Origin: Rhodospirillales bacterium
GTDB taxonomy: Bacteria; Pseudomonadota; Alphaproteobacteria; Rhodospirillales; Rhodospirillaceae
Reading direction: 5' to 3'
DNA: 64,000 nt
NCBI GenBank assembly: GCA_028281845.1
Contig: JANQJD010000014.1
Location: 124,001 to 188,000, forward strand
The translations under genes were made by a program, and so were the position numbers. Below are positions 1-9,011 of this stretch, one piece after another; positions within the stretch are counted from its first letter, which is position 1, and the number at the start of each line of letters is the position of its first letter. Under the pieces are notes generated by a model, which worked only from the letters and a program-made list of their open reading frames with translations, had not been told where the DNA came from and searched no databases.

Positions 1-394
1 AAACCCTGGCCCAGGAGGCTGGGGCGCTATACTGCGCTGCCAAGGAATAGAGAAAGAGTTATCTGGAAATGCATTTCATACTACAAATAATCGCATGGAG
101 TTAACGGCGGTGATTGAGTCCTTGAAAGCCTTGCATTGTGCTTGTCAGGTGAACCTCTACACTGACAGCCAATATGTTCAAAAAGGTATTTGTCACTGGA
201 TTCATGGATGGAAGAGAAACAATTGGAAAACGGCAACACATCAACCAGTGAAAAATAGGGACCTATGGGAAAAACTAGAATTCGTCTCAAGACGGCATCA
301 TATTGTCTGGCATTGGATCCGTGGGCATGGTGGTCATTCTGAGAATGAGCGTGCTGACGCCCTTGCGCGTGCAAGTTTAAAACTTGTGCGATAA
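1..394 (+). CDS. rnhA: Ribonuclease HI, N-terminus cut by window edge
   Basis: This enzyme cuts the RNA strand of RNA-DNA hybrids, for example primers and R-loops. The reading frame is already open at base 2, where it encodes [10 protein letters not shown], the conserved motif just after the first catalytic aspartate; that aspartate and the start codon lie outside the window. The second catalytic residue is the Glu in NNRMELTAV (near base 95), the third is the Asp in YTDSQY, and the last is the Asp in NERADALA near the C-terminus. The visible part ends with TAA at 392-394 and matches the usual C-terminal length. Nothing suggests decay. The next gene begins 150 bases downstream on the same strand. 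Confidence 0.95.
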   Translation, partial: NPGPGGWGAILRCQGIEKELSGNAFHTTNNRMELTAVIESLKALHCACQVNLYTDSQYVQKGICHWIHGWKRNNWKTATHQPVKNRDLWEKLEFVSRRHHIVWHWIRGHGGHSENERADALARASLKLVR

Positions 395-544
395 ATTGAT
401 ATGACTCTCTAATATGGACATGAATATTATTGCAATATTTCTCTTTTAAAATGCAATATTTTAAGATTTTTTCCCCCTTTACTGGGAAAGATTTTGTAGG
501 AGAATATACAGCGCCAAGCAGGTAAGCAGGAATGGGGGCATCTC

Positions 545-1585
545 GTGTCCGATGACATTTGTCGTACTGATTATAGCACTGATATAGTCGTCATTGGCGC
601 TGGAGCAGTTGGATTGTTTTCCGTTTTCGCCTGTGGCATGTTAAAATTCCACTGTCATGTGATAGACACACTAGAGTCAATTGGCGGTCAACTCACTACA
701 TTGTATCCTGAGAAGCCTATCTTTGACATTCCTGGTCACCCCTATATTTTAGCTGCCGACCTCATTTCCAAGTTGAAAGAACAAACGGTACCGTTTCACC
801 CTACATTTCACCTAGGTCAGCGAGTCGAGCAGCTGCAATCCCAGCCCACTGGGCACTTTCTCGTGACTACTGTCAAAGGAACACGTATTATCTGTCGGGC
901 TGTCATCATCGCCGCTGGTGTTGGCGCTTTTATTCCTAACAAGCCGCCAGTGTCCGGTCTAGAATTTTTTGAGGGGAAGAGTGTCTTCTACGGAATTCGT
1001 CGTCGTGAGGATTTTATCGGAAAAAGAATACTCATTGCCGGCGGTGGTGATTCTGCAGTCGACTGGGCCTTGTCTCTGCTAGACATAGCCTCGCGGGTGA
1101 TTGTAATACATCGCCGGTCTAAATTTCGCGCTGCTCCAAACAATGCTCTCCGTTTGCAGCAATTAGCACAAGCAGGACGCCTAGATCTGGTTGTACCATA
1201 TCATCTGCACAGTCTGGAGGGCCGTGATGGACAGTTGAAAGCTGTTATTGTTACTACGCTGGATGGAAAGCGCAAACGTCTTGAAACAGATGTTCTGGTA
1301 TCATTTTTTGGTTTGGCACAGGAGCTTGGACCAATTCGTAAGTGGGGACTTGTTCTTGATCGTAATAACGTTGTTATTAATCAAGAAACTTGCATGACGA
1401 GTAATAATGGTATCTTTGCAGCTGGAGATATTGCTATTTATCCAGGGAAGCTTAAGCTTCTTCTCACAGGTTTCGCGGAGGCCGCTCGTGCCGCCCATAG
1501 TGCTCACGCATTTATCTATCCGGATCAGGCTCTTCATTTTGAGCACTCGACTACGACTGGAGTGCCCACCCTCAAGAGCGAATAA
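545..1585 (+). CDS. Ferredoxin/flavodoxin-NADP+ reductase, thioredoxin reductase-like type
   Basis: This is a two-domain flavoprotein of 346 residues that moves electrons between NADPH and ferredoxin or flavodoxin. The FAD-binding GAGAVG motif is at residues 18-23, followed by GGQLTTLYPEK and IFDIPGHP, which are typical of the TrxR-like FNR2 family (YumC type). The NADPH-binding GGGDSAVDWA and HRR motifs are in the middle, and an AAGDIA motif is near the C-terminus. The CxxC redox pair of true thioredoxin reductase is absent, which supports the FNR assignment. The start is GTG at 545, preceded by a G-rich stretch acting as ribosome binding site. The 3' end overlaps the convergent deacetylase gene by 14 bases. 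The electron acceptor in this organism cannot be told from the sequence. Confidence 0.88.
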   Translation: MSDDICRTDYSTDIVVIGAGAVGLFSVFACGMLKFHCHVIDTLESIGGQLTTLYPEKPIFDIPGHPYILAADLISKLKEQTVPFHPTFHLGQRVEQLQSQPTGHFLVTTVKGTRIICRAVIIAAGVGAFIPNKPPVSGLEFFEGKSVFYGIRRREDFIGKRILIAGGGDSAVDWALSLLDIASRVIVIHRRSKFRAAPNNALRLQQLAQAGRLDLVVPYHLHSLEGRDGQLKAVIVTTLDGKRKRLETDVLVSFFGLAQELGPIRKWGLVLDRNNVVINQETCMTSNNGIFAAGDIAIYPGKLKLLLTGFAEAARAAHSAHAFIYPDQALHFEHSTTTGVPTLKSE

Positions 1586-2351
1586 CTCTGGCTGATTCTG
1601 GAAGAGCGAAGAGCGTCTGAGCAGAAAGCCAAGAGACATGCGGGTGCAGATGAGTACGCCATAGAAGGTTAGAGAGAAATTTCCATGCGGCTTCGTCATG
1701 GAAGGGATGATGGGTCATGATTCCTGTTGGCTCATCTGAATCGACTTTTCCTAGTCGGCGGTTCTGCAGGTGATGAACCAATTGAGTAAGTGCCTGATCA
1801 AGGCCACAGAAACGCTTTGTTTCCCAGTTCATCACATCCATATGCACATTCACCTGTTGCAACCCAAACACTGGCTGCGCCCATCGACGTGGTCCCCACA
1901 TTGAAAGGCCACGCAGTCCTATGATAGGCAGAGAGCTGAGAAGATCGCTAGGTAAACGATTCCATGGTGGAACTAAAACAGGGAGAAAATTGGGCAAACC
2001 TTCAAGTAGCTCTCGGCCTTTCACAAGTTCGGCTAGTCGCTCTGTAAGTACTCTTTCTGTTCCATATTCGTTTTCTGGTTCTCCATAGAGAGCATGATTA
2101 GCGTGGGCAAAACCATGCTGGAGGCAAAAGACATTGTCTGCATGGGCCAACCGCTCGGCAAGAGAGCCGTTTTTGAAAGATGGAATGACTGCTAAGGCAA
2201 CAGGAAGATTAAATTTGGCTGCTAGCACCAATAAGCGATCGAGTTGATCGTTTCTACAAGAAGCATCATCATCTCGCCACCAAAACGTAACCGTACTGTT
2301 TTGTGCAGCCCAACACGATATTTCGCGATCTAGAGCAGACCAAGATATCAT
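1572..2351 (-). CDS. Polysaccharide deacetylase (NodB-homology) family protein
   Basis: A 259-residue member of carbohydrate esterase family 4, which removes acetyl groups from amino sugars in surface polysaccharides. The metal-binding Asp motif is WWRDDDA near residue 25. The two-histidine motif appears as QHGFAHAN near residue 80, a PPWNR motif follows, and a THHPFH segment near the C-terminus supplies the last His. No signal peptide is visible, as is common for the alphaproteobacterial version with the WWRDDDA start. It is convergent with the upstream reductase and lies 12 bases from an unrecognised ORF read in the same direction. In related bacteria this gene sits beside a glycosyltransferase; I do not see one here. 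The substrate is unknown. Confidence 0.8.
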   Translation of the reverse strand: MISWSALDREISCWAAQNSTVTFWWRDDDASCRNDQLDRLLVLAAKFNLPVALAVIPSFKNGSLAERLAHADNVFCLQHGFAHANHALYGEPENEYGTERVLTERLAELVKGRELLEGLPNFLPVLVPPWNRLPSDLLSSLPIIGLRGLSMWGPRRWAQPVFGLQQVNVHMDVMNWETKRFCGLDQALTQLVHHLQNRRLGKVDSDEPTGIMTHHPFHDEAAWKFLSNLLWRTHLHPHVSWLSAQTLFALPESARVIRS

Positions 2352-2363
2352 TTTTACTTATCT

Positions 2364-2867
2364 TTATTTATTGAAGTCTTGAAAGGTTTTAGGAAAAGTG
2401 CTTTCACACCGTATCTGAAGATGGCCGGCAACTTTGAAATGCGAGCAAAAATGTCCAACAGTTACACAGTTACAAGTCGAGGGCCCTGTAGCGCTGCGCC
2501 AAGCTGATGGATGGATGGAACCACGGTCAACCTTCAACCACCGCACTGAAAAGCACCCGTGATCCTGCCCTCTTGCGGCGATGGGTGGGTGAATAATATA
2601 ATGGGAGCCCGATTCCCGATTAGCAGTCTCACAGACCGCCGCAATACGGCGTAGCGCAGCGTCAATTATCAATGTGCGATCGCGTTCTATGCCGCGTTCT
2701 ATGCCTAGGCGTCCTAACCGCTTCATTCCACTGGAGCCAGTGAAAAACTCATTCATTGTCTTCACTTCATAGCATAGCTTCGGCTTCGTAATTAAAAGTA
2801 TAGCGGGCTTTTGGACTGGTCGCGCACCAGAACAAATTTTCATGAGCATGAGTAAAGCGTGTGCCAT
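2364..2867 (-). CDS. Unrecognised ORF, possibly a decayed gene
   Basis: An open frame of 167 codons read toward the deacetylase gene, 12 bases away. I do not recognise the product. The first 40 residues are hydrophobic then basic, the middle holds a repeated GIERGIER stretch made by an exact 12 bp tandem duplication (2681-2704), and the C-terminal half is rich in Cys, His and Trp with no known motif. No good ribosome binding site is visible before the ATG. It may be a real short gene, the remnant of a larger one (a glycosyltransferase would be expected here in relatives), or chance. The in-frame length of the duplication is weak support for coding. Confidence 0.3.
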   Translation of the reverse strand: MAHALLMLMKICSGARPVQKPAILLITKPKLCYEVKTMNEFFTGSSGMKRLGRLGIERGIERDRTLIIDAALRRIAAVCETANRESGSHYIIHPPIAARGQDHGCFSVRWLKVDRGSIHPSAWRSATGPSTCNCVTVGHFCSHFKVAGHLQIRCESTFPKTFQDFNK

Positions 2868-3229
2868 TTAAATTTGGCATAGATTTTTTTTGATGCCAGA
2901 TGCCATATCGTTCAAAATACAAAACCCTGCGTCCTGTAATATAGCTCCAACCCGATAGATAGATATTCTTTGATGAAAGAGAGGATATATTATATTATGA
3001 AGATACTTACCGTCCGTACTGCCTGAACCGATGCACGTGTGAAGTGATCGTATTCACAAAAAATATTACATCCCATTCAGCATTCATTCATAACAACTAT
3101 ATCGTCACCTTCTAGAAAGACGTTTTTTCCAACGGTGAGCGAAACAATGAAATGAGGAATCAGAAGAATCACTAACCTAGTTATGAAGACTATTATTTCA
3201 GGACTCTTTTCTTTGAAAAAAATAAAATG
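2868..3229. other. Intergenic region without recognised gene
   Basis: About 360 bases between the unrecognised ORF and the end of cbiD. I see no tRNA, no conserved RNA motif and no open frame with a recognisable product. The composition is AT-rich and mixed. No cobalamin riboswitch would be expected here because this is the 3' side of cbiD. Confidence 0.6.
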
Positions 3230-4360
3230 TCAATATTTTACCTTTTCCTCTCTGCCAGGCGTTTCTCCCGTTAACAATGTGCCATCACGGTCAAAAATCA
3301 CGACGTTAACAGAAACAGCAGAACCGACAATTTCTTTAACTTTTTTTCGTGCTTCACGTGCAACAGCGACCGCTAGATTCATATCTTCTTTTCTAGCGAG
3401 GTTCATTGCATGATTTGCACTTTCTGAAGCACAAAGACGAGCCGTCAACGCTGGAGACGCCCCATTATTACGGGCCATCTGCGCAAGAAATGAGGGATCA
3501 AAACTGCAACGACCTGAATGAAGATCTAGCGCACCCCGTGCCAACTTGGCTAGCTTGGCAAAGCCACCAGCAAGAGTCAAGTGGGGAAGGGGATGATTGC
3601 GTAAGTAATGTAATAGTGCACCAACAAAATCACCCATTGCTATCAGAGCAATATCTGGTAAACAAAGTAATCTTTGTACAGCGCGTTCTGATGTTCTCCC
3701 TGTGGCTCCAGCGATGTGAGTTATTCCGGCGGCACGGGCAATATCAATCCCCCGTTGTATAGTTGTCACCCATGCTGAACAGGAATATGGGATCACCACA
3801 CCAGTAGTTCCCAAGACAGACAGGCCACCAATAATACCAAGTCTCTTATTAAAAGTGTATTTTGAAAGTTTCAATCCATTCTTAATACTAACTGTCAGTA
3901 ACAAATCCGATGAAAAAATATGACGCGCGAAAGCAATATTTTGTGCTATCATTGCACGTGGAGAGTAATTAATGGCAGGTTCTCCAACTGCAAGAGCTAA
4001 CCCAGGGCGTGTGACGAGACCGACTCCAGAGCCTGCCTGGAAGACAAGGCCATGCCCGTCTGGAGCTTGTGCGACGTCGACAATAATTTCTGCTCCATGA
4101 GTGATATCCGGATCGTCACCAGCATCTTTAATAACGGAAGCTGTAGCCAGACTTTTGGATAAAAATTTATTTTTAATAGAAAAAATATGTGAGATATTGC
4201 ACGGAAAGTATGCTGTAATATAGTCTGGAATCGTGCCAGAAATAAGACCGACACACGCCGCTTTAGCAGCAGCAGTTGCACAAGCCCCAGTGGTCCAGCC
4301 TCGGCGAAGTATTTTCCTGTCAACACGAGGAGACTCAATACTCGGATTTTTTTGTATCAT
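3230..4360 (-). CDS. cbiD: Cobalt-precorrin-5B C1-methyltransferase
   Basis: CbiD methylates C1 of cobalt-precorrin-5B in cobalamin corrin-ring synthesis, with S-adenosylmethionine as donor. The family signature is the GWTTGACATAAAKAA segment near residue 22, followed by the conserved DAGDDPDITHGA, GSGVGLVTRPGLALAVGEPAIN-type and GGLSVLGTTGVVIPYSCSA regions. Its 376 residues match the family's usual length. It is the only cobalamin gene in the window, so the rest of the pathway must be elsewhere if the route is active. The CDS begins 2 bases from a 26 bp tandem duplication, so its leader has recently changed. I see no cobalamin riboswitch in the short upstream region. Confidence 0.92.
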   Translation of the reverse strand: MIQKNPSIESPRVDRKILRRGWTTGACATAAAKAACVGLISGTIPDYITAYFPCNISHIFSIKNKFLSKSLATASVIKDAGDDPDITHGAEIIVDVAQAPDGHGLVFQAGSGVGLVTRPGLALAVGEPAINYSPRAMIAQNIAFARHIFSSDLLLTVSIKNGLKLSKYTFNKRLGIIGGLSVLGTTGVVIPYSCSAWVTTIQRGIDIARAAGITHIAGATGRTSERAVQRLLCLPDIALIAMGDFVGALLHYLRNHPLPHLTLAGGFAKLAKLARGALDLHSGRCSFDPSFLAQMARNNGASPALTARLCASESANHAMNLARKEDMNLAVAVAREARKKVKEIVGSAVSVNVVIFDRDGTLLTGETPGREEKVKY

Positions 4361-4361
4361 C

Positions 4362-4413
4362 TTAAATGAAGATAAATTCTCATCAATTTAAATGAAGATA
4401 AATTCTCATCAAT
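4362..4413. repeat. 26 bp perfect tandem duplication at the 5' end of cbiD
   Basis: Two adjacent exact copies of a 26-base unit beginning TTAAATGAAG occupy 4362-4387 and 4388-4413. The first copy abuts the cbiD start codon, so the duplication doubled part of the leader. The unit is AT-rich and its length is not a multiple of three. Confidence 0.95.
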
Positions 4414-4425
4414 TGTATATATATT

Positions 4426-4923
4426 TTATGTATGCTTTTTATGCAAGTGCATGTGTATATTTTCAGCTCCATGACGAACGAATACAGCTCTTGCTGCGGC
4501 TTCATGATCAGGTGTTTCTACCACCACCCACAAAATCAAGCTACCAGCCTCTAGAGCCCGCTCAAAGTATTCAGTATGAGGGGCGGCAGTGATTTCAGAA
4601 ATAATCTCTCGTACCGCAACTCCGCCAACACCGGCAGCAACTAATCCCGCTACCAAAGCAGCAGTTGGTCCAGAAGACAAGGCAATAAGACCTGCTGAGA
4701 CAAGAGGACCGTCATATTTTAGTTCAGACAGAAAGGGTAAAAGAATTTCTTTAAAAGTTTTTCCAGCTGGTTCAACTGCCTCAATGGTTTCATGAGAACT
4801 GAGAACACTCATGTCGCTGTGCTCGAATCCCACTGCAATTAAATCCGCGATAGCCTCTTCTAGTCGTATGCGGTTGTGAAATACACCAACGAGCTCTTGT
4901 ATCTTGGTGTTTCCCCTGCTCAC
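4426..4923 (-). CDS. Small hypothetical protein, stress-17M/low-temperature-induced type
   Basis: A 165-residue protein. The N-terminal part (VGVFHNRIRLEEAIADLIAVGF) resembles the start of general-stress 17M-like and low-temperature-induced proteins, where an alpha-beta ferredoxin-like fold precedes a glycine/alanine-rich hydrophobic hairpin. Here the hairpin is at about residues 75-105 (ALVAGLVAAGVGGVAV). The C-terminal part (SLILWVVVETPDHEAAARAV) looks like a second small alpha-beta unit. The start is GTG at 4923 with a strong GGAGGAG ribosome binding site six to eight bases upstream. That site is directly preceded by runs of nine G and seven A in the transcript sense. The function is unknown. 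Confidence 0.65.
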   Translation of the reverse strand: MSRGNTKIQELVGVFHNRIRLEEAIADLIAVGFEHSDMSVLSSHETIEAVEPAGKTFKEILLPFLSELKYDGPLVSAGLIALSSGPTAALVAGLVAAGVGGVAVREIISEITAAPHTEYFERALEAGSLILWVVVETPDHEAAARAVFVRHGAENIHMHLHKKHT

Positions 4924-4929
4924 TGTTTT

Positions 4930-4961
4930 GCTCCTCCCCCCCCCTTTTTTTGCCTATAATA
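4930..4961 (-). promoter_or_regulatory. Ribosome binding site with A7-G9 homopolymer tract and -10-like box
   Basis: Reading toward the 4923 start codon there is a TATTAT -10-like hexamer (4961-4956), then seven A (4951-4945), nine G (4944-4936) and the GGAGG ribosome binding site. If the -10 box is real, transcription would begin in or near the A run, so the homopolymers would sit in the initially transcribed leader. No convincing -35 box is visible. Confidence 0.35.
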
Positions 4962-5067
4962 GGTTCCAGTGTAGTGGACACAGACACAATATTCAGGTGC
5001 AGATTTCATATCTTATACATGGGACTGCCATGACGATAGACTACAGACAGCTTATACGAGATATTTC

Positions 5068-7749
5068 ATGAATACATTCTTCACACGTGACTCTTCCGAA
5101 TCTGCCGTCACGCCCGTCATGAACCAGTATTTAGCCATCAAGCGTGAGCACCCTGATTGCCTGTTGTTTTACCGCATGGGCGATTTCTACGAAATGTTCT
5201 TTGAGGATGCCGTACAAGCGTCCACAGCCCTTGACATTGTGCTAACACAGCGTGGCCGCTACAAAGGAATAGCTGTACCAATGTGTGGTGTACCCGCTCG
5301 CAATTACGAATTACACCTAGCACGTCTGGTGCGCAAAGGATTTCGCGTCGCAATTTGCGAACAATTAGAAAATCCAGTAGAAGCCCGCAAACGTGGAAAA
5401 AAATCAATAGTAAAAAGAGCTATAATACGAATAATTACTGCTGGAACTCTTATAGAAGATGAACTCCTCAACTCAAAAGAGAATAATTATTTAGTTGCGT
5501 TAGCTGACAGTCAAGATACGTTTGGCTTGGCATGGATCGATGTTTCAACGAGTGATTTTTGGGTCCAAACACCTACCCTTTCTGACTTGGGGTCAGTTCT
5601 GACCAGACTAGCACCTGGAGAAATCTTAATCTCTGAGAGACTTTTCCAGCGTGTAGATCTGAAGCTATTGCTTTCCGAATGGAAGGCGGTCCTCAATCCC
5701 CAACAAGCTAGTCGCTTTGATGGGGTTAAGGCTCGCCAGCGCTTGGAAACATTGTACGGCGTCAGGACACTCGATGGATTCGGTCCTTTTAGACAAGCAG
5801 AAATGACTGCAGCAGGTGTCCTTATAGACTATATCGCGCTCACTCAAAAAGGCCGCTTACCACGTTTACCACCGCCCAAAAAGCTGCGGGCTGATTCTGT
5901 CATGATGATTGATAGTGCTACACGCTGCAATCTCGAGCTCTTTCAAAGCAGGCATCACTCAGGACACAAGAGCTTACGTGCCGTTATAGACTGTACAGTG
6001 ACTAGCGGCGGAGCGCGGTTGCTTGCAGAGTATCTGGCTACACCATTGACCAATCCTGGTGCTATTGCTGAACGCCTGGATGCGGTGCAGTTTTTCAAGG
6101 ATAGCTATGAAATCCTGATCTCTGTGCGAGAGAATCTAGACCGTTGCCCTGATATTGAACGGGCCGTGTCGCGGCTGACGATAGGCCGTGGCGTCCCACG
6201 CGATCTGGCTGCTGTCCGTGATGCCTTAACAAAGGGACAGATTATACAATCTCTGATTATTAATAATATGCAAAATACACCATTATTAATATCTAAATCT
6301 ATTAGTATTCTTGGAAAAAATGTAGAATTAGTAACATTAATACGAAAAGCAATCACTGCCATACCTCCTGTGAGCCTCAGAGAAGGCGGTTTTATTGCTG
6401 ACGCGTACGACTCAACCTTGGATGAACTACGTCTCTTAAGAGAGAAGAGCGGGCGTCTGATGACTGCTTTGCAAGTTCGTTATACGAGCCTCACGGGCGT
6501 GCCCGCATTGAAAATCGCTCACAATAACGTATTAGGTTTTTATGTAGAGGTTCCAGCTAGGCAAGCTGAGAAACTCAAAGTGCATTCAGGAATTTTTATC
6601 CGCCGCCAGGAAACGGCTACTGCGATTCGTTTCACCACAGCTGAACTTTCAGCTTTAGAAGAACGGCGTCGTGACGCTATAGAAAAGATATTTTCTTTAG
6701 AATTAAATCTTTTACAAGATCTAATAGACAGAACTTGTCAACAAGCAGAGAGTCTCTCCGCTGCAGGAAAAGAAATTTCAAAAATAGATCTATTCACATC
6801 TCTCGCAAAAATAGCAACAGAACGACAATACTGCCGTCCAATAGTAGATCATTCCACCACTTTTGAGATTCAGGCCGGACGCCATCCTGTTGTAGAAGCA
6901 ACTATGAACCAGGAGACTCCCTTTGTAAACAATGACTGCAGACTAAACGACACGCAGCCCTTATGGCTACTGACGGGAGCTAATATGGCGGGGAAAAGCA
7001 CTTTTCTGCGTCAGAATGCTCTTATTGCCATACTAGCCCAAGCAGGTTCGTTTGTGCCAGCGGAATCTGCCCATATTGGCGTGATCGATCGTCTTTTCAG
7101 CCGTATCGGTGCTGCCGATGATTTAGCGCGTGGTCGTTCCACTTTCATGGTTGAGATGATTGAAACGGCAACTATCCTGAACCAGTCTACCAGACGCTCC
7201 CTGGTGATTCTTGACGAAATTGGCCGTGGTACTGCTATTCTTGATGGCTTAGCTATTGCCTGGGCCAGCATAGAGCACTTGCATAATATGGTGCGTTGTC
7301 GTGGCTTACTTGCCACACATTACTACGAATTGGCCTCTTTGGCTGAGCGACTCCCCGGCCTTGCGTGCTACACCATGCGAATTAAAGAATGGCAAGACCA
7401 GATGGTCTTTCTCTATGAAGTCATAGCGGGTACTGCTAGTCGCTCCTCTGGACTCCATACCGCAAGACTGGCCGGGATTCCGGAACCCGTCTTAGCACGA
7501 GCAACAGAAGCACTGGTCATGTTGGAGAGCAGCTGTTCATACAGCGCCATGATTCCTCTCTTCAAGGGCTTACCCATGACGAAAACGACTACTTTCCAGA
7601 CCCCAAACACAGAGTTGCCTGTGAAAAAGGTACAAAAATCCTCCATTTTAGAACGAATTCTCTCTGACATCAACATAGATGAGATCACGCCTCTTCAAGC
7701 TATAGAAATATTATATTCCTTAAAAGGAAAAATAGAAAAGTCTCCTTAA
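5068..7749 (+). CDS. mutS: DNA mismatch repair protein MutS
   Basis: MutS recognises base mismatches and small loops and starts mismatch repair with MutL. The N-terminal mismatch-binding domain shows the FYRMGDFYEMFFEDA signature with its Phe-x-Glu element near residue 33. The Walker A motif GANMAGKST is near residue 640 and the Walker B/Q-loop region is LDEIGRGTAILDGLAIAWA. The Ala after GRGT is usual in alphaproteobacteria. An HxxHYYE-like ATHYYELA segment follows. The length of 893 residues is normal. The gene stands alone on the plus strand and is convergent with ygfZ. Its presence is notable because many reduced genomes lose it. Confidence 0.97.
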   Translation: MNTFFTRDSSESAVTPVMNQYLAIKREHPDCLLFYRMGDFYEMFFEDAVQASTALDIVLTQRGRYKGIAVPMCGVPARNYELHLARLVRKGFRVAICEQLENPVEARKRGKKSIVKRAIIRIITAGTLIEDELLNSKENNYLVALADSQDTFGLAWIDVSTSDFWVQTPTLSDLGSVLTRLAPGEILISERLFQRVDLKLLLSEWKAVLNPQQASRFDGVKARQRLETLYGVRTLDGFGPFRQAEMTAAGVLIDYIALTQKGRLPRLPPPKKLRADSVMMIDSATRCNLELFQSRHHSGHKSLRAVIDCTVTSGGARLLAEYLATPLTNPGAIAERLDAVQFFKDSYEILISVRENLDRCPDIERAVSRLTIGRGVPRDLAAVRDALTKGQIIQSLIINNMQNTPLLISKSISILGKNVELVTLIRKAITAIPPVSLREGGFIADAYDSTLDELRLLREKSGRLMTALQVRYTSLTGVPALKIAHNNVLGFYVEVPARQAEKLKVHSGIFIRRQETATAIRFTTAELSALEERRRDAIEKIFSLELNLLQDLIDRTCQQAESLSAAGKEISKIDLFTSLAKIATERQYCRPIVDHSTTFEIQAGRHPVVEATMNQETPFVNNDCRLNDTQPLWLLTGANMAGKSTFLRQNALIAILAQAGSFVPAESAHIGVIDRLFSRIGAADDLARGRSTFMVEMIETATILNQSTRRSLVILDEIGRGTAILDGLAIAWASIEHLHNMVRCRGLLATHYYELASLAERLPGLACYTMRIKEWQDQMVFLYEVIAGTASRSSGLHTARLAGIPEPVLARATEALVMLESSCSYSAMIPLFKGLPMTKTTTFQTPNTELPVKKVQKSSILERILSDINIDEITPLQAIEILYSLKGKIEKSP

Positions 7750-7885
7750 TTTTTTTTCTTTAAATTTTAGAATTATTATTTTTTTACTATTATAAATATC
7801 AGAAACAACAATTAAAATATTATTCACATTTCATTAATAACTACAGCAATATCCGCCGAAGTGGGGAAGTTTTAAATGGGAAAAG

Positions 7886-8791
7886 CTATTTTTCTCTTTG
7901 CATGCCGGGTAAAACAAGCCACGCTGGCAAGCGGGGAGTTAGGTGTGTAGTGCCAGCCAAAAATGGCTGACATGTGTTTTTTTTTAAAAAATCTATTTTT
8001 ATCAAGGCCAGTCCAATACTTTCTATTGACGATCGCATCTCCCCAGCTTCTCTGTTTTTCATGAATAGCAGTGTGCCCGGTGTTGGCACAGGACCGTCAA
8101 TCATCACTGGCACTAACCTTTTTTTCACTAAGCCGCGGTATTTGCTACGGTTCATTACCTCCTGTCCTATATAACATCCTTTATTGAAAGCTATCCCGTT
8201 GAGCTCTTCAAAGCCATGCTCTAACAAACTTGCTCGTCCAATGACAAGATCGCGACTTCCGTCTGGAAGGCCAGATTCCAGGCGTAACTTTTCATAAGTT
8301 GCGTGTTGTACCTCATGGCACCCCATTTCTCGTAAAGTTTTGACTAAAACCTCTCGTGCTCCGAGGAAACGAACCCCCCCATCAGACAACCTTGGGTCAA
8401 TATAGGCTACGCCACGTCCGATCAGATCTGTTCTTGTGGCTCCTAAATCTAAAGCCGCTGCTACACCCTCTCCAAAGGCCACAGCCACCGTCATTTCTGG
8501 TTTCAGGGTTAGAGTGACTTGCGCTCGCAACCGCAACCGTGCCAACCTTATGCGAAGGTCGTCTAACCTAGCATATTCTGTTTCCAGAAAAAGATTCTGG
8601 TCTACAGCTGTAATGAAAAATTCATGCAAAAATTTTCCCTGCGGTGTCAGCAAGGCTGCATATACACTACTGCGATCGGATACTTTACGAAGATCATTCG
8701 AAACAATGGATTGTAAAAAATTATAACGGTCATTTCCACTAATTGATATTACACCGCGTTGCGGTAACCAACTGAATAAAAGTTTATGCAC
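7886..8791 (-). CDS. ygfZ: YgfZ/GcvT-domain folate-binding protein
   Basis: YgfZ binds folate and helps repair or assemble certain Fe-S enzymes such as the MiaB radical-SAM protein. The diagnostic motif is FNKGCYIGQEV in the C-terminal half (KGCYxGQE), followed by RGLVKKRLVPV. The length of about 301 residues is normal. I prefer a GTG start at 8791, six bases after a GGAGG site; a TTG one codon further upstream is also possible. The gene is divergent from rpmI across a 220-base spacer that holds a perfect hairpin, and convergent with mutS. Confidence 0.88.
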   Translation of the reverse strand: MHKLLFSWLPQRGVISISGNDRYNFLQSIVSNDLRKVSDRSSVYAALLTPQGKFLHEFFITAVDQNLFLETEYARLDDLRIRLARLRLRAQVTLTLKPEMTVAVAFGEGVAAALDLGATRTDLIGRGVAYIDPRLSDGGVRFLGAREVLVKTLREMGCHEVQHATYEKLRLESGLPDGSRDLVIGRASLLEHGFEELNGIAFNKGCYIGQEVMNRSKYRGLVKKRLVPVMIDGPVPTPGTLLFMKNREAGEMRSSIESIGLALIKIDFLKKNTCQPFLAGTTHLTPRLPAWLVLPGMQREK

Positions 8792-8906
8792 CAATAACCT
8801 CCGATTAGATTAATAGATTTATTATTAAATTTAATTTTTGAATCTCTTATTAATAAAATATTTTTTTAAAATTAAATTGTTAAAATTTGACTTTTCAAGT
8901 GTACAA

Positions 8907-8925
8907 ACACGTCAAAATGACGTGT
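8907..8925. promoter_or_regulatory. Perfect 8 bp hairpin in the rpmI leader
   Basis: The sequence ACACGTCA-AAA-TGACGTGT forms a perfect 8 bp stem with a three-base loop, about 86 bases before the rpmI start. It is followed on the plus strand by a pyrimidine-rich stretch that includes TTTTTT at about 8940. It could be an attenuator or weak terminator in the rpmI-rplT leader, or a palindromic protein-binding site between two divergent genes. Confidence 0.45.
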
Positions 8926-9011
8926 CTCTCCTTCATTATTTTTTCAGGGTAGATTCTGGGGGCATGCGAAAGTGGGTTTCTATGCGATCATCATGATGGA
9001 GACCAGGTCCA

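Noticed and set aside
1301-1699. 132-codon minus-strand ORF over the end of the reductase gene
   Set aside because: It lies in antisense to two well-supported genes and has no recognisable content.
7140-7260. MutS GRGTAI in place of GRGTST as a possible defect
   Set aside because: Alanine at this position is common in alphaproteobacterial MutS, so it is not a sign of decay.
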